In this document: piece after piece, positions 38,422-47,883 of the stretch | Layout of the letters: every line of letters starts with the position of its first letter | How positions within the stretch are numbered: the stretch's first letter is position 1 | Source of the DNA: Deltaproteobacteria bacterium | Lineage (GTDB): Bacteria; Myxococcota_A; UBA9042; PHBI01 | Direction of reading: 5' to 3' | NCBI GenBank assembly: GCA_011526585.1 | Contig: WYBB01000115.1 | Coordinates: forward strand, 1-64,000 | Length of the DNA: 64,000 bases | Position numbers and translations under genes: made by a program | Notes under the pieces: model-generated | Told to the model about the DNA's origin: nothing | The model's database searches: none | The model's input: the letters and a program-made list of their open reading frames with translations, nothing else

Positions 38422-41400
38422 TCAGGGGTCGTCGCAGCCGTCGACGTCGGCGTCGACGAGCGCCGGCATCGGCCCGAGCATCAAGGCGTCGACGTGGGAT
38501 CCGCCCGCGACGTAGTCGACGAAGTAGATGGTGTTCTGGACGTCGCCGAGCGGCGACGCCGGGAGATGCGAACCGAAGTCGTCGATGCGCATCGCGAAGA
38601 CGTCATCGTAGCCGACCATGGCCTTGCCGAGCTCCTTGCGCAGCGCCAGCGCGCTGGGGTCGTTGCCGACGGCGTCGCTCGTCGTGAACGTCAGCGCCAG
38701 CATGCCGATCGCTCGGACGCTGGAAGGGTCGTCGGGAGCGAGCTGCAGCGTGCCCACGCCTCCGGTCGCCTCGATGTGCGACGCGAGCACGACGTAGACC
38801 TGATGCCCCTCACCGAGGTTGGCGTTGAGCGCCATCACGATGCGATCGATCTGGTAGGGGCTGGAGCCGGGCTCGAGCGCATAGTGGTCGGCGAGCGCGA
38901 AGGTCTGCACGGCGGATGGCACGTTGGCGGGGTGCAGGTGATAGGTGAAGAGGTGGATCTTCGCCGCCGCCGTGCCGTTGCCCGTCACCGCGAACGCGGC
39001 GCAGTGCTCGCCGCCGCCGTCGGTCGTCTCGAAGTCGCCCGCGAAGACGGCGTCGATCGGCTCCGGCAGCGTGATGATCTGCTGCATCTCGCCGGCGAAC
39101 CCATCCACGGTGGGGAAGGCATAGACACTGTTCGGGTGGGTGGAGCCGATCGCGACCATGCAGCCGCGCCCGCTGAAGAGCATGCGTCGGCTCGATGAGA
39201 TCTGGGTCATGACATGGTCGACAGGGCTGATGCGGGTGCCGGCACCTCCCAGGTGATAGGCGCCGACGTTGACCTCGCCGCCGGTCGTGAGCTTGAAGAG
39301 CGACATGTGCGACAGCTCGATCGCGACGGCGTCCTGGGCCCATGCGGTCTGGCCCGGGTTCGCGCCGAAGTAGTCGCTGTGCTGACCGGTGATTCGGCTG
39401 ATCGTCTTGATTTCCCAGGGGTTTTTCTTGACCAGCATCACGCTGTTGGAGACCTCGGGTAGCCCCTGAAAGGGGAAGCTTCCGAGGATCCGCCAGCCAT
39501 CGGAGGCCGACAGGCCGAGGGTGGCCGTGAGATCGTGGGTGACCGAGGCGGCGCCGGGCAAGTCGATGACGCCGTTGTAGTCGGCGGCATGGACCCGGGA
39601 GGGCAGCTCGCTGTACATCAGGTTGCCGCCGGAGTGCTGCCAGAGCATGGCGAGGTGCGGGTCGGAGACACCGTACCAGAGGGTGTTGGCGCCAGTGACG
39701 TGCAGCACCTTCGAAGGCACGCGCGCGTCGTCGAAGAAGGCGGCGAGGATCACGTCCTCGGCCGGTGTCATGCCGCCCGCGAAGGTCGCTCCGGGCACGA
39801 GGTCGCCCGTGTCCTCGTCGACCCGCATGCCGACCACGTGGTCGATCGTCACAGGCGTGCCGGTGGCCGCGCCGCCGCCCAGCGCGACGAGCGCTCCGAA
39901 GCCGAGGCCGCCGTCGATCGCCAGCGCGCTGCCACCGCCGTGCTCGACGAAGAACCGGCCATTCCAGGTGCTCGCGAGCGCCGAGGTGCCGATGAGCTCG
40001 GGCGGCGTCTGGATCTCGATCGTGAAGATCCCGCTCACGAGCACGGGATCGCACAGGCCGGGGAAGAAGCAGTCGGGGTCGGGTACCTCCGCGGTGTCGG
40101 CGACGACCGTGAGCGCGAAGCCATGCGCCGCAGCGGCGTCCAACTTGGCCTGGAGCGAGGTCATGTCGTCGTTTGCGTCGAAGTCGACGTTCGCCGTCAT
40201 CGCCGTCGACTCGAGCGTGACCGGGTGACGGAGCGAGAGGATCGTCGAGACCGCGCTGTCGATCACGAGCTGGAAGCTGCCGCTCGCCGGCACGTTCGAT
40301 GACACACATGGCGTCGTGTCGCAGGCGCTACCGGCGCCGGTCGGGCTCGCCAGCCCGTCGAACTGGAAGCACATGACGGGCGGAGGCTCGCCGACGACCT
40401 CGCCCTTGTAGGTCGTCGTGACGGCGCTGCCGAGGGCGTCCAGGCGATGACGCTGACAGGTCGCCGTGCTCGGGGCCGGATGTGTGCCGGCAGTCGTGAG
40501 CGTGGCGAAGACGTCGAGGTAGGGGTAGGCCAGCCCCGGGGCGGTCGGCAACCCGGCGGCGAAGCCATCGTTGGCGTCGTTGGCGGTGGCCGAGAAAGAG
40601 AGCGTGCAGCTCTGGCCGAAGCTCAGGAGGTCGGTCATGCTGATGGCGAGGTTCCAATAGGCTTTCTTGCAGGAGCCGGCACCGCCGCCACAGTCGAGGA
40701 GCTCGAGGCCTCGGTAGATCCCGTAGTGGAGCGTGTTGTCCCCGACGGTGACCTTGGCATTGCCGGCCTCGGCGATCGGGTCGAGGTGGAAGACGCCGGT
40801 GCTGCCGCAGTCGATCGTGACGAGCCCGTAGAGGAGGTTGGTCTTGACCGCGTCGGTGCCGGCGGAACAGGCGAAGCCGAAGTTGAGCGTCCAATCGCGC
40901 GTCGCCCCGGCTCCGTAGAGGAGCTCGATCGGGTCGTCGTCCTCGTCGCAGTTGTCGAGCTTGGCCGAGCAGAAGATGTCGTCGAAGTCCACCACCACGT
41001 CGAAGAAGCCCTGGTCGGCTTCGCGCATGATCGTGAGGTTGAGCTCGACCAGCGTGTCGCGGTTCTCGACGCAGGAGAACGAGAGCGTGCAGCCTCCCGG
41101 GCACGGATCGCGCCATTGTCCGAGGTCGACCCCGGATGGGTCGTAGAGCCCGTCGATCCAGATGCTGACGTCGTTCTGCACGCCCGGTCGGTCCGCTCCG
41201 GGACGCGTGTCGGCAGCAGGCGACGCGTCACATGGGCCGACGTACGTGACGTCACCGCCCGAGGCGTTGCCGAAGACGTCCGAGCAGACCGTCTCCCCGT
41301 CGGCGCTCGCCACGGTGACGCGATCGAGCTGACTGCGACCGGCACGCGTTCGCAGGGGATCACCACGGGTCCAGACGACGTCATCGAAGGTCGCGATCGC

Positions 41401-41562
41401 GAGGTCGTAGCAGGCCCTGGCGACCCCGGGAAGCACCAGGGGTGCGACGTGGATCTCGACGCCGCTCTTGCCCGGGTGGCCGGGCTCTCCTGCCTGGCAC
41501 GCCGCCAGGATGAGGAGCGCGACGTTGGCGCTGACGACCGACTTGTGGATGTTGCAGGGCAT
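38422..41562 (-). CDS. Large Cys-rich lipoprotein sharing a domain with 45560-46831
   Basis: The 1046-residue product has a signal peptide with lipobox LILAAC. Its first 400 residues match the shorter lipoprotein at 45560-46831, including MREADQGFFDVVVDFDDIFC then SAKLDNC, and matching Cys positions. The rest is beta-rich with no recognised domain. ATG at 41562 has no strong ribosome site. It is the third gene of a minus-strand run with the two genes upstream of it. Confidence 0.75.
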   Translation of the reverse strand: MPCNIHKSVVSANVALLILAACQAGEPGHPGKSGVEIHVAPLVLPGVARACYDLAIATFDDVVWTRGDPLRTRAGRSQLDRVTVASADGETVCSDVFGNASGGDVTYVGPCDASPAADTRPGADRPGVQNDVSIWIDGLYDPSGVDLGQWRDPCPGGCTLSFSCVENRDTLVELNLTIMREADQGFFDVVVDFDDIFCSAKLDNCDEDDDPIELLYGAGATRDWTLNFGFACSAGTDAVKTNLLYGLVTIDCGSTGVFHLDPIAEAGNAKVTVGDNTLHYGIYRGLELLDCGGGAGSCKKAYWNLAISMTDLLSFGQSCTLSFSATANDANDGFAAGLPTAPGLAYPYLDVFATLTTAGTHPAPSTATCQRHRLDALGSAVTTTYKGEVVGEPPPVMCFQFDGLASPTGAGSACDTTPCVSSNVPASGSFQLVIDSAVSTILSLRHPVTLESTAMTANVDFDANDDMTSLQAKLDAAAAHGFALTVVADTAEVPDPDCFFPGLCDPVLVSGIFTIEIQTPPELIGTSALASTWNGRFFVEHGGGSALAIDGGLGFGALVALGGGAATGTPVTIDHVVGMRVDEDTGDLVPGATFAGGMTPAEDVILAAFFDDARVPSKVLHVTGANTLWYGVSDPHLAMLWQHSGGNLMYSELPSRVHAADYNGVIDLPGAASVTHDLTATLGLSASDGWRILGSFPFQGLPEVSNSVMLVKKNPWEIKTISRITGQHSDYFGANPGQTAWAQDAVAIELSHMSLFKLTTGGEVNVGAYHLGGAGTRISPVDHVMTQISSSRRMLFSGRGCMVAIGSTHPNSVYAFPTVDGFAGEMQQIITLPEPIDAVFAGDFETTDGGGEHCAAFAVTGNGTAAAKIHLFTYHLHPANVPSAVQTFALADHYALEPGSSPYQIDRIVMALNANLGEGHQVYVVLASHIEATGGVGTLQLAPDDPSSVRAIGMLALTFTTSDAVGNDPSALALRKELGKAMVGYDDVFAMRIDDFGSHLPASPLGDVQNTIYFVDYVAGGSHVDALMLGPMPALVDADVDGCDDP

Positions 41563-41593
41563 GACGTCTCTCCTGGGGCAGGGTGGTGCGGGT

Positions 41594-44500
41594 TCACTCG
41601 GGGCAGAGCAGCGCGGGGTAGACGACGAGCTCGTCCGGGGCGTCGGCGCGCGTGTCGCAGGCGAGCGACGCGCCGTCGGCGAAGCAGCGGATGGTGCCGA
41701 CGGTGAAGCCCTCGTCGTCTTCGACCAGCGCGTAGAAGACGGGGCCGGGATCGCAGAGCACGTCGAAGTGGTTGTCGACGACGCCGTCGCAGTCGTTGTC
41801 CTCGCCGTCGCAGATCTCGGGCGCGCCGACACAGGCGCCGCACGGCGGCGGCAGCGCGTCGTGGCGGCAGGTGCCGTCGGTCTCGCGGCAGCCGTCGGCG
41901 GTGCAGGGATCGCCGTCGTCGCAGTCGACCTCGAGGCACTCGCACGCGTCGCCGACGCCGTCGCCGTCGCTGTCGGTCTGGTGCGGGTTGTAGACGGTCG
42001 GGCAGTTGTCGGTCGGGGTGGGCAGGCCGTCGACGTCCGGGTCGTCGGGGCCGACGCGCTCGTTGAGCACGACCGTGATCCCGGCGTCTTCGCGCAGCTC
42101 GGTCTGCAGGAAGAGCGCGGCGAAGCCCGTGCCCTGGGGTGGCGTCAGGGTGATGCCGAGCACCTGGCTCGGCTTGGTGCGCGGCAGCACGAGCTCGATG
42201 GCGCCGGTCGGGCCGAGCGCCGCCTGGGCCGAGCCGCGCAGGTCACCCCAGGCGACGCCGTCGAGGGTGGCGCTCTCGCCGGAATAGAGGTTCGTGTTCA
42301 GGCTCACGCCCTGGATGGGGGTGCCGAAGCGATCCTGGACGGTGACGAGCAGGCGGCGCGTGTTGAGGCGCAGGGTGGTCGAGACGTCGGCGCTCGCGAC
42401 GAGGTGGTGGCTCAGGGCGCTGACCTCGAAGCGGCTGCGGGCGTACTGCGCGGCGCCACCTTCGCCGGTGGTGTAGTGGGCCTGCGCGTCGACGGTCGCC
42501 TGCAGGGTGCCGGCGGGCATGCGCGCGCTGGTCAGGCCGGCGGCGTCGACGTAGGTGCTCCACATCGGGGCGCTGGTCACGCCACCTTCGTCGGACAGCG
42601 CCCACTGCACGCGCAGGTCGCTCGTCGAGACGAGCCCGAGCGGTGCGCCGGAGTGCTCGGCGAGGACGGCGTCGATCACCGGATCGGTGATCGCGATCAC
42701 GAAGTCGCCGCTCGGCGGGTAGGTGACGGCCGACGAGCGGAAGGCGAAGCCGGTCGGCGTCGCGGTCAGGGTGACGCTCGCGCCGGCGGCGGCGAGCGGC
42801 GCGAGCCAGCTCATGCTGTGGCCGGGTCCGGTGCGGACCTCGTGGTGGTTGGCCGTGCCCGAGAAGGTGAGCCCGCCGGTGGTGAAGGCGGGGACCGCGT
42901 ACTGCGAGGTCGCCATGCGGTGATTGATCCCGCTCAGCGGCGCCCCGGAGCCGTCGAGGAAGGTCACCGTGTGCGGCACCAGAGGCACGACGAAGTCGCG
43001 CACGAGCACGTCGTCGGGCTGGAAGTCGAGGGACTCGCTGCTCACGACGGAGAAGTTGGTGCTGGCCTGCGCGTTGCCGGGGCCGGGCTGCACGATCAGC
43101 GAGAGGTTGTTGATGCGCACGCGGTGGGTGCCGACCGGGATCGAGCCGACGATGAAGCTGCCGTTGGCGGTGACGTTGGCGACGCGCGACTGTCCGTCGA
43201 TCTCGACGCGCAGCCCGGTCGGTGGGACGGCGCCGGTCGGCAAGAGCACGGTGCCTCGCAGCTCGGGCAGGCGCTCGAGGGTGTAGACGAAGAGGTCGCC
43301 GTCGCCGTCGAAGACCTGGTCGGTGATCGCGCGATTGAGGTAGCCACCGCGGCTCAGCGTGAGCGTGCGATCGGCCGCGGCGGTGTTCTGCGTCGCGGGA
43401 GCGGAAAAGCAGACGCCGCCGCTCTTGCCGGTGGTGCCGGCGAAGCCGCCCTTGAAGGTCGTGAAGGTGAGACCGCCGGTGACGAGCGGTGTGTCGGAGG
43501 TGTAGCGCGGCTGGGTGATCGCGACGTTCGCCAGCGGCGCGGCGGCGCTGTCCTCGATGCGGAAGCACACATCGGCCAGCGGCAGGCGGAAGTGCGCGCT
43601 GGTGTCGGCGTCGATCGTCACGCCCTCGGCGGTGGCGAGGTAGTCGAGGCGCCGCTCGGCGTCGGGCACGGTGCCTGGGTCGGTGTCTTCGTCGTAGCTC
43701 TGGGTGGCGACCGAGTTCTCCAGCGTGATGGTGTAGCTGCCGGGCTCGAGCAGGTAGGAGAAGGAGCCGTCGGCGGCCGGGGTCTGGAGGCCGAGGTTGG
43801 TCGGGCCGACGATGCGGATGCGCGAGCCGAAGATCGGGGTGCCGTCCGTGCGCAGGATCGAGCCGGCGAAGGTGACGCGACCCCCGAGCGGCAGGACGTG
43901 GGTCGTGTCGGCGGGCCAGGTGAGCCCGGCGTGCGTGCGCGCGAAGAGCTCCGAGCCGAAGGGCGGCGATGCGGTGAGAGAGACCGCGGTCGTCGGAGCG
44001 GTCGCGGGCAGGTCGAGCGCGACGAGGCCGTCGGCGCCGGTGTTTGTCACGTTGAGTGAGCCCGAAAACGTCGAGAAGGTGACACCGCCCGCGCTATGCG
44101 GTGAGGTGGCGGCGTAGCTCGTGCCGCCGACGGAGGCGCGCGCGACGTCGGCGCCGCCCGGGTCGGTCACGCGCAGGGTGAGCGTGACCAGCGGCACGGT
44201 GAAGGTGCGATCGGTCGAGGTCTCGAGCGCGATCGTGCCGCCGCTCAGCGAGAAGCCCGTGCGCACCTCCTCGAGCGGCGTGGCGGGGTCGGCGTCGTCG
44301 TCGCGGGTCTGGATGTGGTTGACGAGCGCGACGCTGATGTTCGCGGACGGGGTCGGGAAGAAGTCGCCGCCGAACTCCCCGGCGGCGTCGCAGTCGAGCG
44401 ACCGGGAGTTCGAGTTGCCGTGCGCGTCGACGCCGGTGACGTTGACACGCCCGTTGAGGCCGACCGGGGTGATGACGCCGCCGAGGTCGCGTTGGATGCG

Positions 44501-45544
44501 GCCGGACAGGCGCACCATGTCGGCGCAGGTGATGACGTGGGTGGTGTCGGTGGTCCACGCGAGGCCGGCAGCGATGGTCGGCACGAGCTTGTCGGCGGTG
44601 GGCGGCACGCCCTTGAGCGCGAACGAGGCGGTGGCGCGGCTCGAGGGCACGACGAGCTGCGCGCGGCCGTCGGCGCCGGTGTTGGCGACGCGGAGGCCGC
44701 CCCGGAACTGCGTGAACGAGAGCCCGCCGATGAGGACCGGCGTCGGGGCGTCCCACTCGAGGAGCTGGCTCGTGTTGGTCGCGAGGGCGACGAGGCTGCC
44801 CGGTCGATCGACGCCGCGCGTGTCGCGCACGACGAGCGTGAGGTCGACCAGCGGCACGCGCAGGTCGAGCTGCGTGTCCTCGTCGATGTCGAGGGTCGCG
44901 CCGGTGATCGTCAGGGTGGTCCGCGTGCTCTCGGCGGGCGTGGCGGGGGCGGCGTCGTCGTCGTGCGAGCGGGATTGGTCGCGCTCGATGCCGAGCTGGT
45001 GGCTGCCGGCGCGCACGGTGATCGTCTGCAGCGCTCCGGTCGCCGGATCGGGATCGAACCAGGTCCTCGGCATGCCGGGGCCTTGGATCCACACCCTGGC
45101 TTGTGGCATCCCGTCGCCGTTGGAGCGCAAGAGCGACCACGTGAGCACGAAGCGGAGCGAGGTCATCAACACGTCGCGGCGGGTCGCGCCGGAGACCGAG
45201 ACGTTGGGGATCTCGGCGACGAGATAGCCGCCGGTGATCGGCGGCTCCACCCGGACGAGGTAGGTGCCGGCGGGCAGGCTCAGCTCGTAGTAGCCGTCGG
45301 TGAGCGCGATCGTCGAGGCGACCGGCGTCGTCCCGGCGAAGGCGGTGACGATCGCGTCGGGCACGGGCAGGTCGTCCTCGTCATCGACCCAGCCGAAGAG
45401 GGTGTCGGCGCGCGCGGCGCCGGCCGTGACGACGAGCGCGAGGAAGAGGGCACCGACGGCGGCGTGCAGGTGCATGCGGCGCCGTGTTCCGGGTGGCCGC
45501 CCTGGCGGGTCGTGACGCGTGGAGGATGACGGGAGTAGGGCCAT
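41594..45544 (-). CDS. Very large repeat surface protein with TSP3/MopE-like calcium-binding end
   Basis: The 1316-residue product starts with a signal peptide (LHAAVGALFLALVVTAGAARA, reached after a basic n-region; a shorter start at 45475 is possible). It is made of many carboxypeptidase-regulatory-type or Ig-like beta repeats with recurring short patterns such as GGLTFTTFKGG and NTGADG. The end contains thrombospondin type-3 signatures (DNCPTVYNPHQTDSDGDGVG) and a MopE-like CDGEDNDCDGVVDN motif, both calcium-binding. There is no visible anchor, so it may be released or held by calcium bridges. It lies 15 bases after the 45560-46831 gene and 31 bases before the 1046-residue lipoprotein gene. 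Confidence 0.82.
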   Translation of the reverse strand: MALLPSSSTRHDPPGRPPGTRRRMHLHAAVGALFLALVVTAGAARADTLFGWVDDEDDLPVPDAIVTAFAGTTPVASTIALTDGYYELSLPAGTYLVRVEPPITGGYLVAEIPNVSVSGATRRDVLMTSLRFVLTWSLLRSNGDGMPQARVWIQGPGMPRTWFDPDPATGALQTITVRAGSHQLGIERDQSRSHDDDAAPATPAESTRTTLTITGATLDIDEDTQLDLRVPLVDLTLVVRDTRGVDRPGSLVALATNTSQLLEWDAPTPVLIGGLSFTQFRGGLRVANTGADGRAQLVVPSSRATASFALKGVPPTADKLVPTIAAGLAWTTDTTHVITCADMVRLSGRIQRDLGGVITPVGLNGRVNVTGVDAHGNSNSRSLDCDAAGEFGGDFFPTPSANISVALVNHIQTRDDDADPATPLEEVRTGFSLSGGTIALETSTDRTFTVPLVTLTLRVTDPGGADVARASVGGTSYAATSPHSAGGVTFSTFSGSLNVTNTGADGLVALDLPATAPTTAVSLTASPPFGSELFARTHAGLTWPADTTHVLPLGGRVTFAGSILRTDGTPIFGSRIRIVGPTNLGLQTPAADGSFSYLLEPGSYTITLENSVATQSYDEDTDPGTVPDAERRLDYLATAEGVTIDADTSAHFRLPLADVCFRIEDSAAAPLANVAITQPRYTSDTPLVTGGLTFTTFKGGFAGTTGKSGGVCFSAPATQNTAAADRTLTLSRGGYLNRAITDQVFDGDGDLFVYTLERLPELRGTVLLPTGAVPPTGLRVEIDGQSRVANVTANGSFIVGSIPVGTHRVRINNLSLIVQPGPGNAQASTNFSVVSSESLDFQPDDVLVRDFVVPLVPHTVTFLDGSGAPLSGINHRMATSQYAVPAFTTGGLTFSGTANHHEVRTGPGHSMSWLAPLAAAGASVTLTATPTGFAFRSSAVTYPPSGDFVIAITDPVIDAVLAEHSGAPLGLVSTSDLRVQWALSDEGGVTSAPMWSTYVDAAGLTSARMPAGTLQATVDAQAHYTTGEGGAAQYARSRFEVSALSHHLVASADVSTTLRLNTRRLLVTVQDRFGTPIQGVSLNTNLYSGESATLDGVAWGDLRGSAQAALGPTGAIELVLPRTKPSQVLGITLTPPQGTGFAALFLQTELREDAGITVVLNERVGPDDPDVDGLPTPTDNCPTVYNPHQTDSDGDGVGDACECLEVDCDDGDPCTADGCRETDGTCRHDALPPPCGACVGAPEICDGEDNDCDGVVDNHFDVLCDPGPVFYALVEDDEGFTVGTIRCFADGASLACDTRADAPDELVVYPALLCPE

Positions 45545-45559
45545 GGGCTTGGTCTCGTC

Positions 45560-46831
45560 CTACTGACAGCCGGGGCAGGGGTTGCCGCAGCAGCTCTGGA
45601 GGCGCAGGCCGGAGGGCAGCTGATAGATCGGTGACAGCGCTTCGCCGTGCCCGAAGACGACGCCGGCCGGCGTGTGCACGAAGCTGCCCTGCTCGGAGCC
45701 GGACTGGCCGCCGCACAGGATCCGGCCCTCGCCGATCGGCGGAGGCGCGCCGCAGCGCCATGACCAGGGGAAGTCGCGTCCGCTCGGCGGCGTGTAGCCG
45801 GTGGAGACGCCGCTGCCCGGTTCGTCGAGCGGGTGCTGCGCGCAGACGAAGCGCGCGGATGCGTCGGTCAGGGCGACGTCGAAGGCGATGTACGGGTAGA
45901 TCCAACCCGCGGGGGATCGCCGCGAGTCGTCGAACGGCGCGCGGCTGGCGGTGCCGTGGGCGATGAGCCGGCACTCACGGGCAGCGCCTTCGGGTCCGAG
46001 GTCGAGCCCGAAGGCGAGGTTCCAGTAGCACTTGTCGAGATCGGCGAAGGCCTCCTGGCCGCGATAGGTCGCCAGCTCCCAGACGGCATCGCTCTGTGCG
46101 CCGACCTGACCGGGGCCGAGGTGGGGATCGAGCCAGGTGGTGCCGCCATCGCAGACGACGGCGACGTCGCTCATGTGGAGCCACGTCGGTTGGTCCTCCC
46201 CGGAGGTACAGGCGAAGGCGACGACGACCGTCGGTCCGCGCGCGCCGCCGTCACCGTCGCCGTGCAACAGCGCGTCCTGGCAGTCGACCTTGGCCGAGCA
46301 GAAGACATCCTCGAAGTTGACGGCGACGTCGAAGAAGCCCTGCCGAGCGTCGCGCATCACGACGAGGTCGAAGCTCACCGCGACGTCGGTGTTCTCCTCG
46401 CAGCGCACCGGGAGCTCGCAGGGTGGGAAGCCGTCGTGGTTGCCATTGTCGAGGTGGCCGCACGGGTTGCGGTAGGTCGACCGGGCGAGCGCGCCGCCGC
46501 CGTCGAAGAGCTCCTCGAGCTCGAGGCGTGCGACGTTCTGCGGATCGGCCGCGTCACACGGCCCGACCCAGGTGATGGCGCCGCGCCCGTCGCCGAAGCG
46601 GTCGGCGCAGATCCCGCCCTCTTGCCAGACGGTCGCGCCCGAACCGTTGAGCACGGTGAGCCGGTAGCAGGCGTCGTCGACGTCCGGCAGGTCGAGCGGC
46701 GCGACGGCGACGTGCAGCCTGCCCGCCGGCGTCGGCGGCGGATCGGCGCTGTGACACGCGGCCAGGGAGAGCCCCACGCACCCGGCGAGCGGGAAGAGAG
46801 CCGCCATCCTGCTGATCTGATTCCTGTCCAT
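45560..46831 (-). CDS. Cys-rich lipoprotein sharing a domain with 38422-41562
   Basis: The 423-residue product has a signal peptide with lipobox LSLAAC and a Cys-rich domain with MRDARQGFFDVAVNFEDVFC followed by SAKVDC, which aligns to the first 400 residues of the 38422-41562 lipoprotein. I recall similar QGFFDV...FCSAK proteins in other Myxococcota, but I cannot name a function. It is the first gene of the three-gene minus-strand run. Confidence 0.78.
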   Translation of the reverse strand: MDRNQISRMAALFPLAGCVGLSLAACHSADPPPTPAGRLHVAVAPLDLPDVDDACYRLTVLNGSGATVWQEGGICADRFGDGRGAITWVGPCDAADPQNVARLELEELFDGGGALARSTYRNPCGHLDNGNHDGFPPCELPVRCEENTDVAVSFDLVVMRDARQGFFDVAVNFEDVFCSAKVDCQDALLHGDGDGGARGPTVVVAFACTSGEDQPTWLHMSDVAVVCDGGTTWLDPHLGPGQVGAQSDAVWELATYRGQEAFADLDKCYWNLAFGLDLGPEGAARECRLIAHGTASRAPFDDSRRSPAGWIYPYIAFDVALTDASARFVCAQHPLDEPGSGVSTGYTPPSGRDFPWSWRCGAPPPIGEGRILCGGQSGSEQGSFVHTPAGVVFGHGEALSPIYQLPSGLRLQSCCGNPCPGCQ

Positions 46832-46975
46832 GGCTCTCCGCTCGAGCGATCACGACCGCGCAGGATGACGGCGCTGGCGCGGCGCGTCGTGCGGGAGGGC
46901 CGGCCAGCAGGACCAGGGTCTCGGATCGACGAGCGCGCCGATACCTGCAGAACTACGGGTGCCGGGCGGGGGCGC

Positions 46976-47815
46976 TCAGGCGACGCAGTCGACGAAGGCG
47001 TCGGCGGTGGTGCGTGCGAAGCAGAGGAAGCCGGTGTGGCCGATGATCTTCTGCTCGGGGCGGCAGGACTGCGGGGTGACGAACCAGGGGCGCTCGATCG
47101 TCTCGAGCGTGTCGGCCGGCAGGAAGCGGCGCGACTGCGAGAGCGCCATGACGAGGCGATGGAGCTGGAGCGTGGTCGGCACGTAGGCGGCGAAGACGCC
47201 GCCGGGGCGGAGCGCGAGCGCGGCGTGGGGTACGACCTCCCAGGGCTCGGGCACGTCGAGCACGACGCGATCGACGGCCCGCTCGTCGATGCCGGCGTAG
47301 ATGTCGGCGAGCTTGACCTCGTGGTGGGGCTGCTCGCCGAGGTAGGCGCGCACGTTCTTGTCGGCGCGGTTGCGGGCCTCGGCGCGCAGCTCGTAGGTGA
47401 CGAGGCGGCCGCCGAGCGAGGCCGGGCCGATGGCGCGGAGCAGCGCGAGCGAGAGCGCGCCCGAGCCGTAGCCGCCCTCGACGACGGTGGCGCCGGGGAA
47501 GATGTCGCCGTAGGCGACGAGGAGCGCGGTGTCCTTGGGGTAGACGATGGTGGCGTGGCGCTGCATGGCGCGGGTGTACTGGGCGAGGGTGGCGCGCACG
47601 ACGCGGAAGACGACGGCCTGGCTGCCGCGCACGCTGGCCCCTTCGGGTTGGCCGACGAGGCGGTCGTGGGGGATGAGGTTGCCGCGGATGTCGGTGACGC
47701 GGCCGGGGGTGAGCACGGCCATGTGCTCGCGTCCTTCGCGGTCGACGAAGACGACCGGGTCGCCGGCGGTGAGGCGATGGGCGGTGTCGTCACGCGGCGG
47801 AGGTGGCTCGCTCAT
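46976..47815 (-). CDS. trmI: tRNA (adenine-N1)-methyltransferase TrmI
   Basis: The 279-residue protein matches TrmI (m1A58 methyltransferase): an N-terminal beta domain, then the SAM-binding core (VVEGGYGSGALSLALLRAIG, VTYELR), the LDVPEPW active-site region, and the C-terminal RPWFVTPQSCRPEQKIIGHTGFL. TrmI works as a tetramer and methylates A58 in the T-loop of tRNA. It is one of the few housekeeping genes here. The 144 bases downstream, before the lipoprotein start, hold no gene. Confidence 0.92.
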   Translation of the reverse strand: MSEPPPPRDDTAHRLTAGDPVVFVDREGREHMAVLTPGRVTDIRGNLIPHDRLVGQPEGASVRGSQAVVFRVVRATLAQYTRAMQRHATIVYPKDTALLVAYGDIFPGATVVEGGYGSGALSLALLRAIGPASLGGRLVTYELRAEARNRADKNVRAYLGEQPHHEVKLADIYAGIDERAVDRVVLDVPEPWEVVPHAALALRPGGVFAAYVPTTLQLHRLVMALSQSRRFLPADTLETIERPWFVTPQSCRPEQKIIGHTGFLCFARTTADAFVDCVA

Positions 47816-47883
47816 CGCGTCCGGGTAGCGCGCCCGCGCAGCGGAGACCAGATTTTTTGCGTGCGCGGGCGAGCGGGCGGAAC

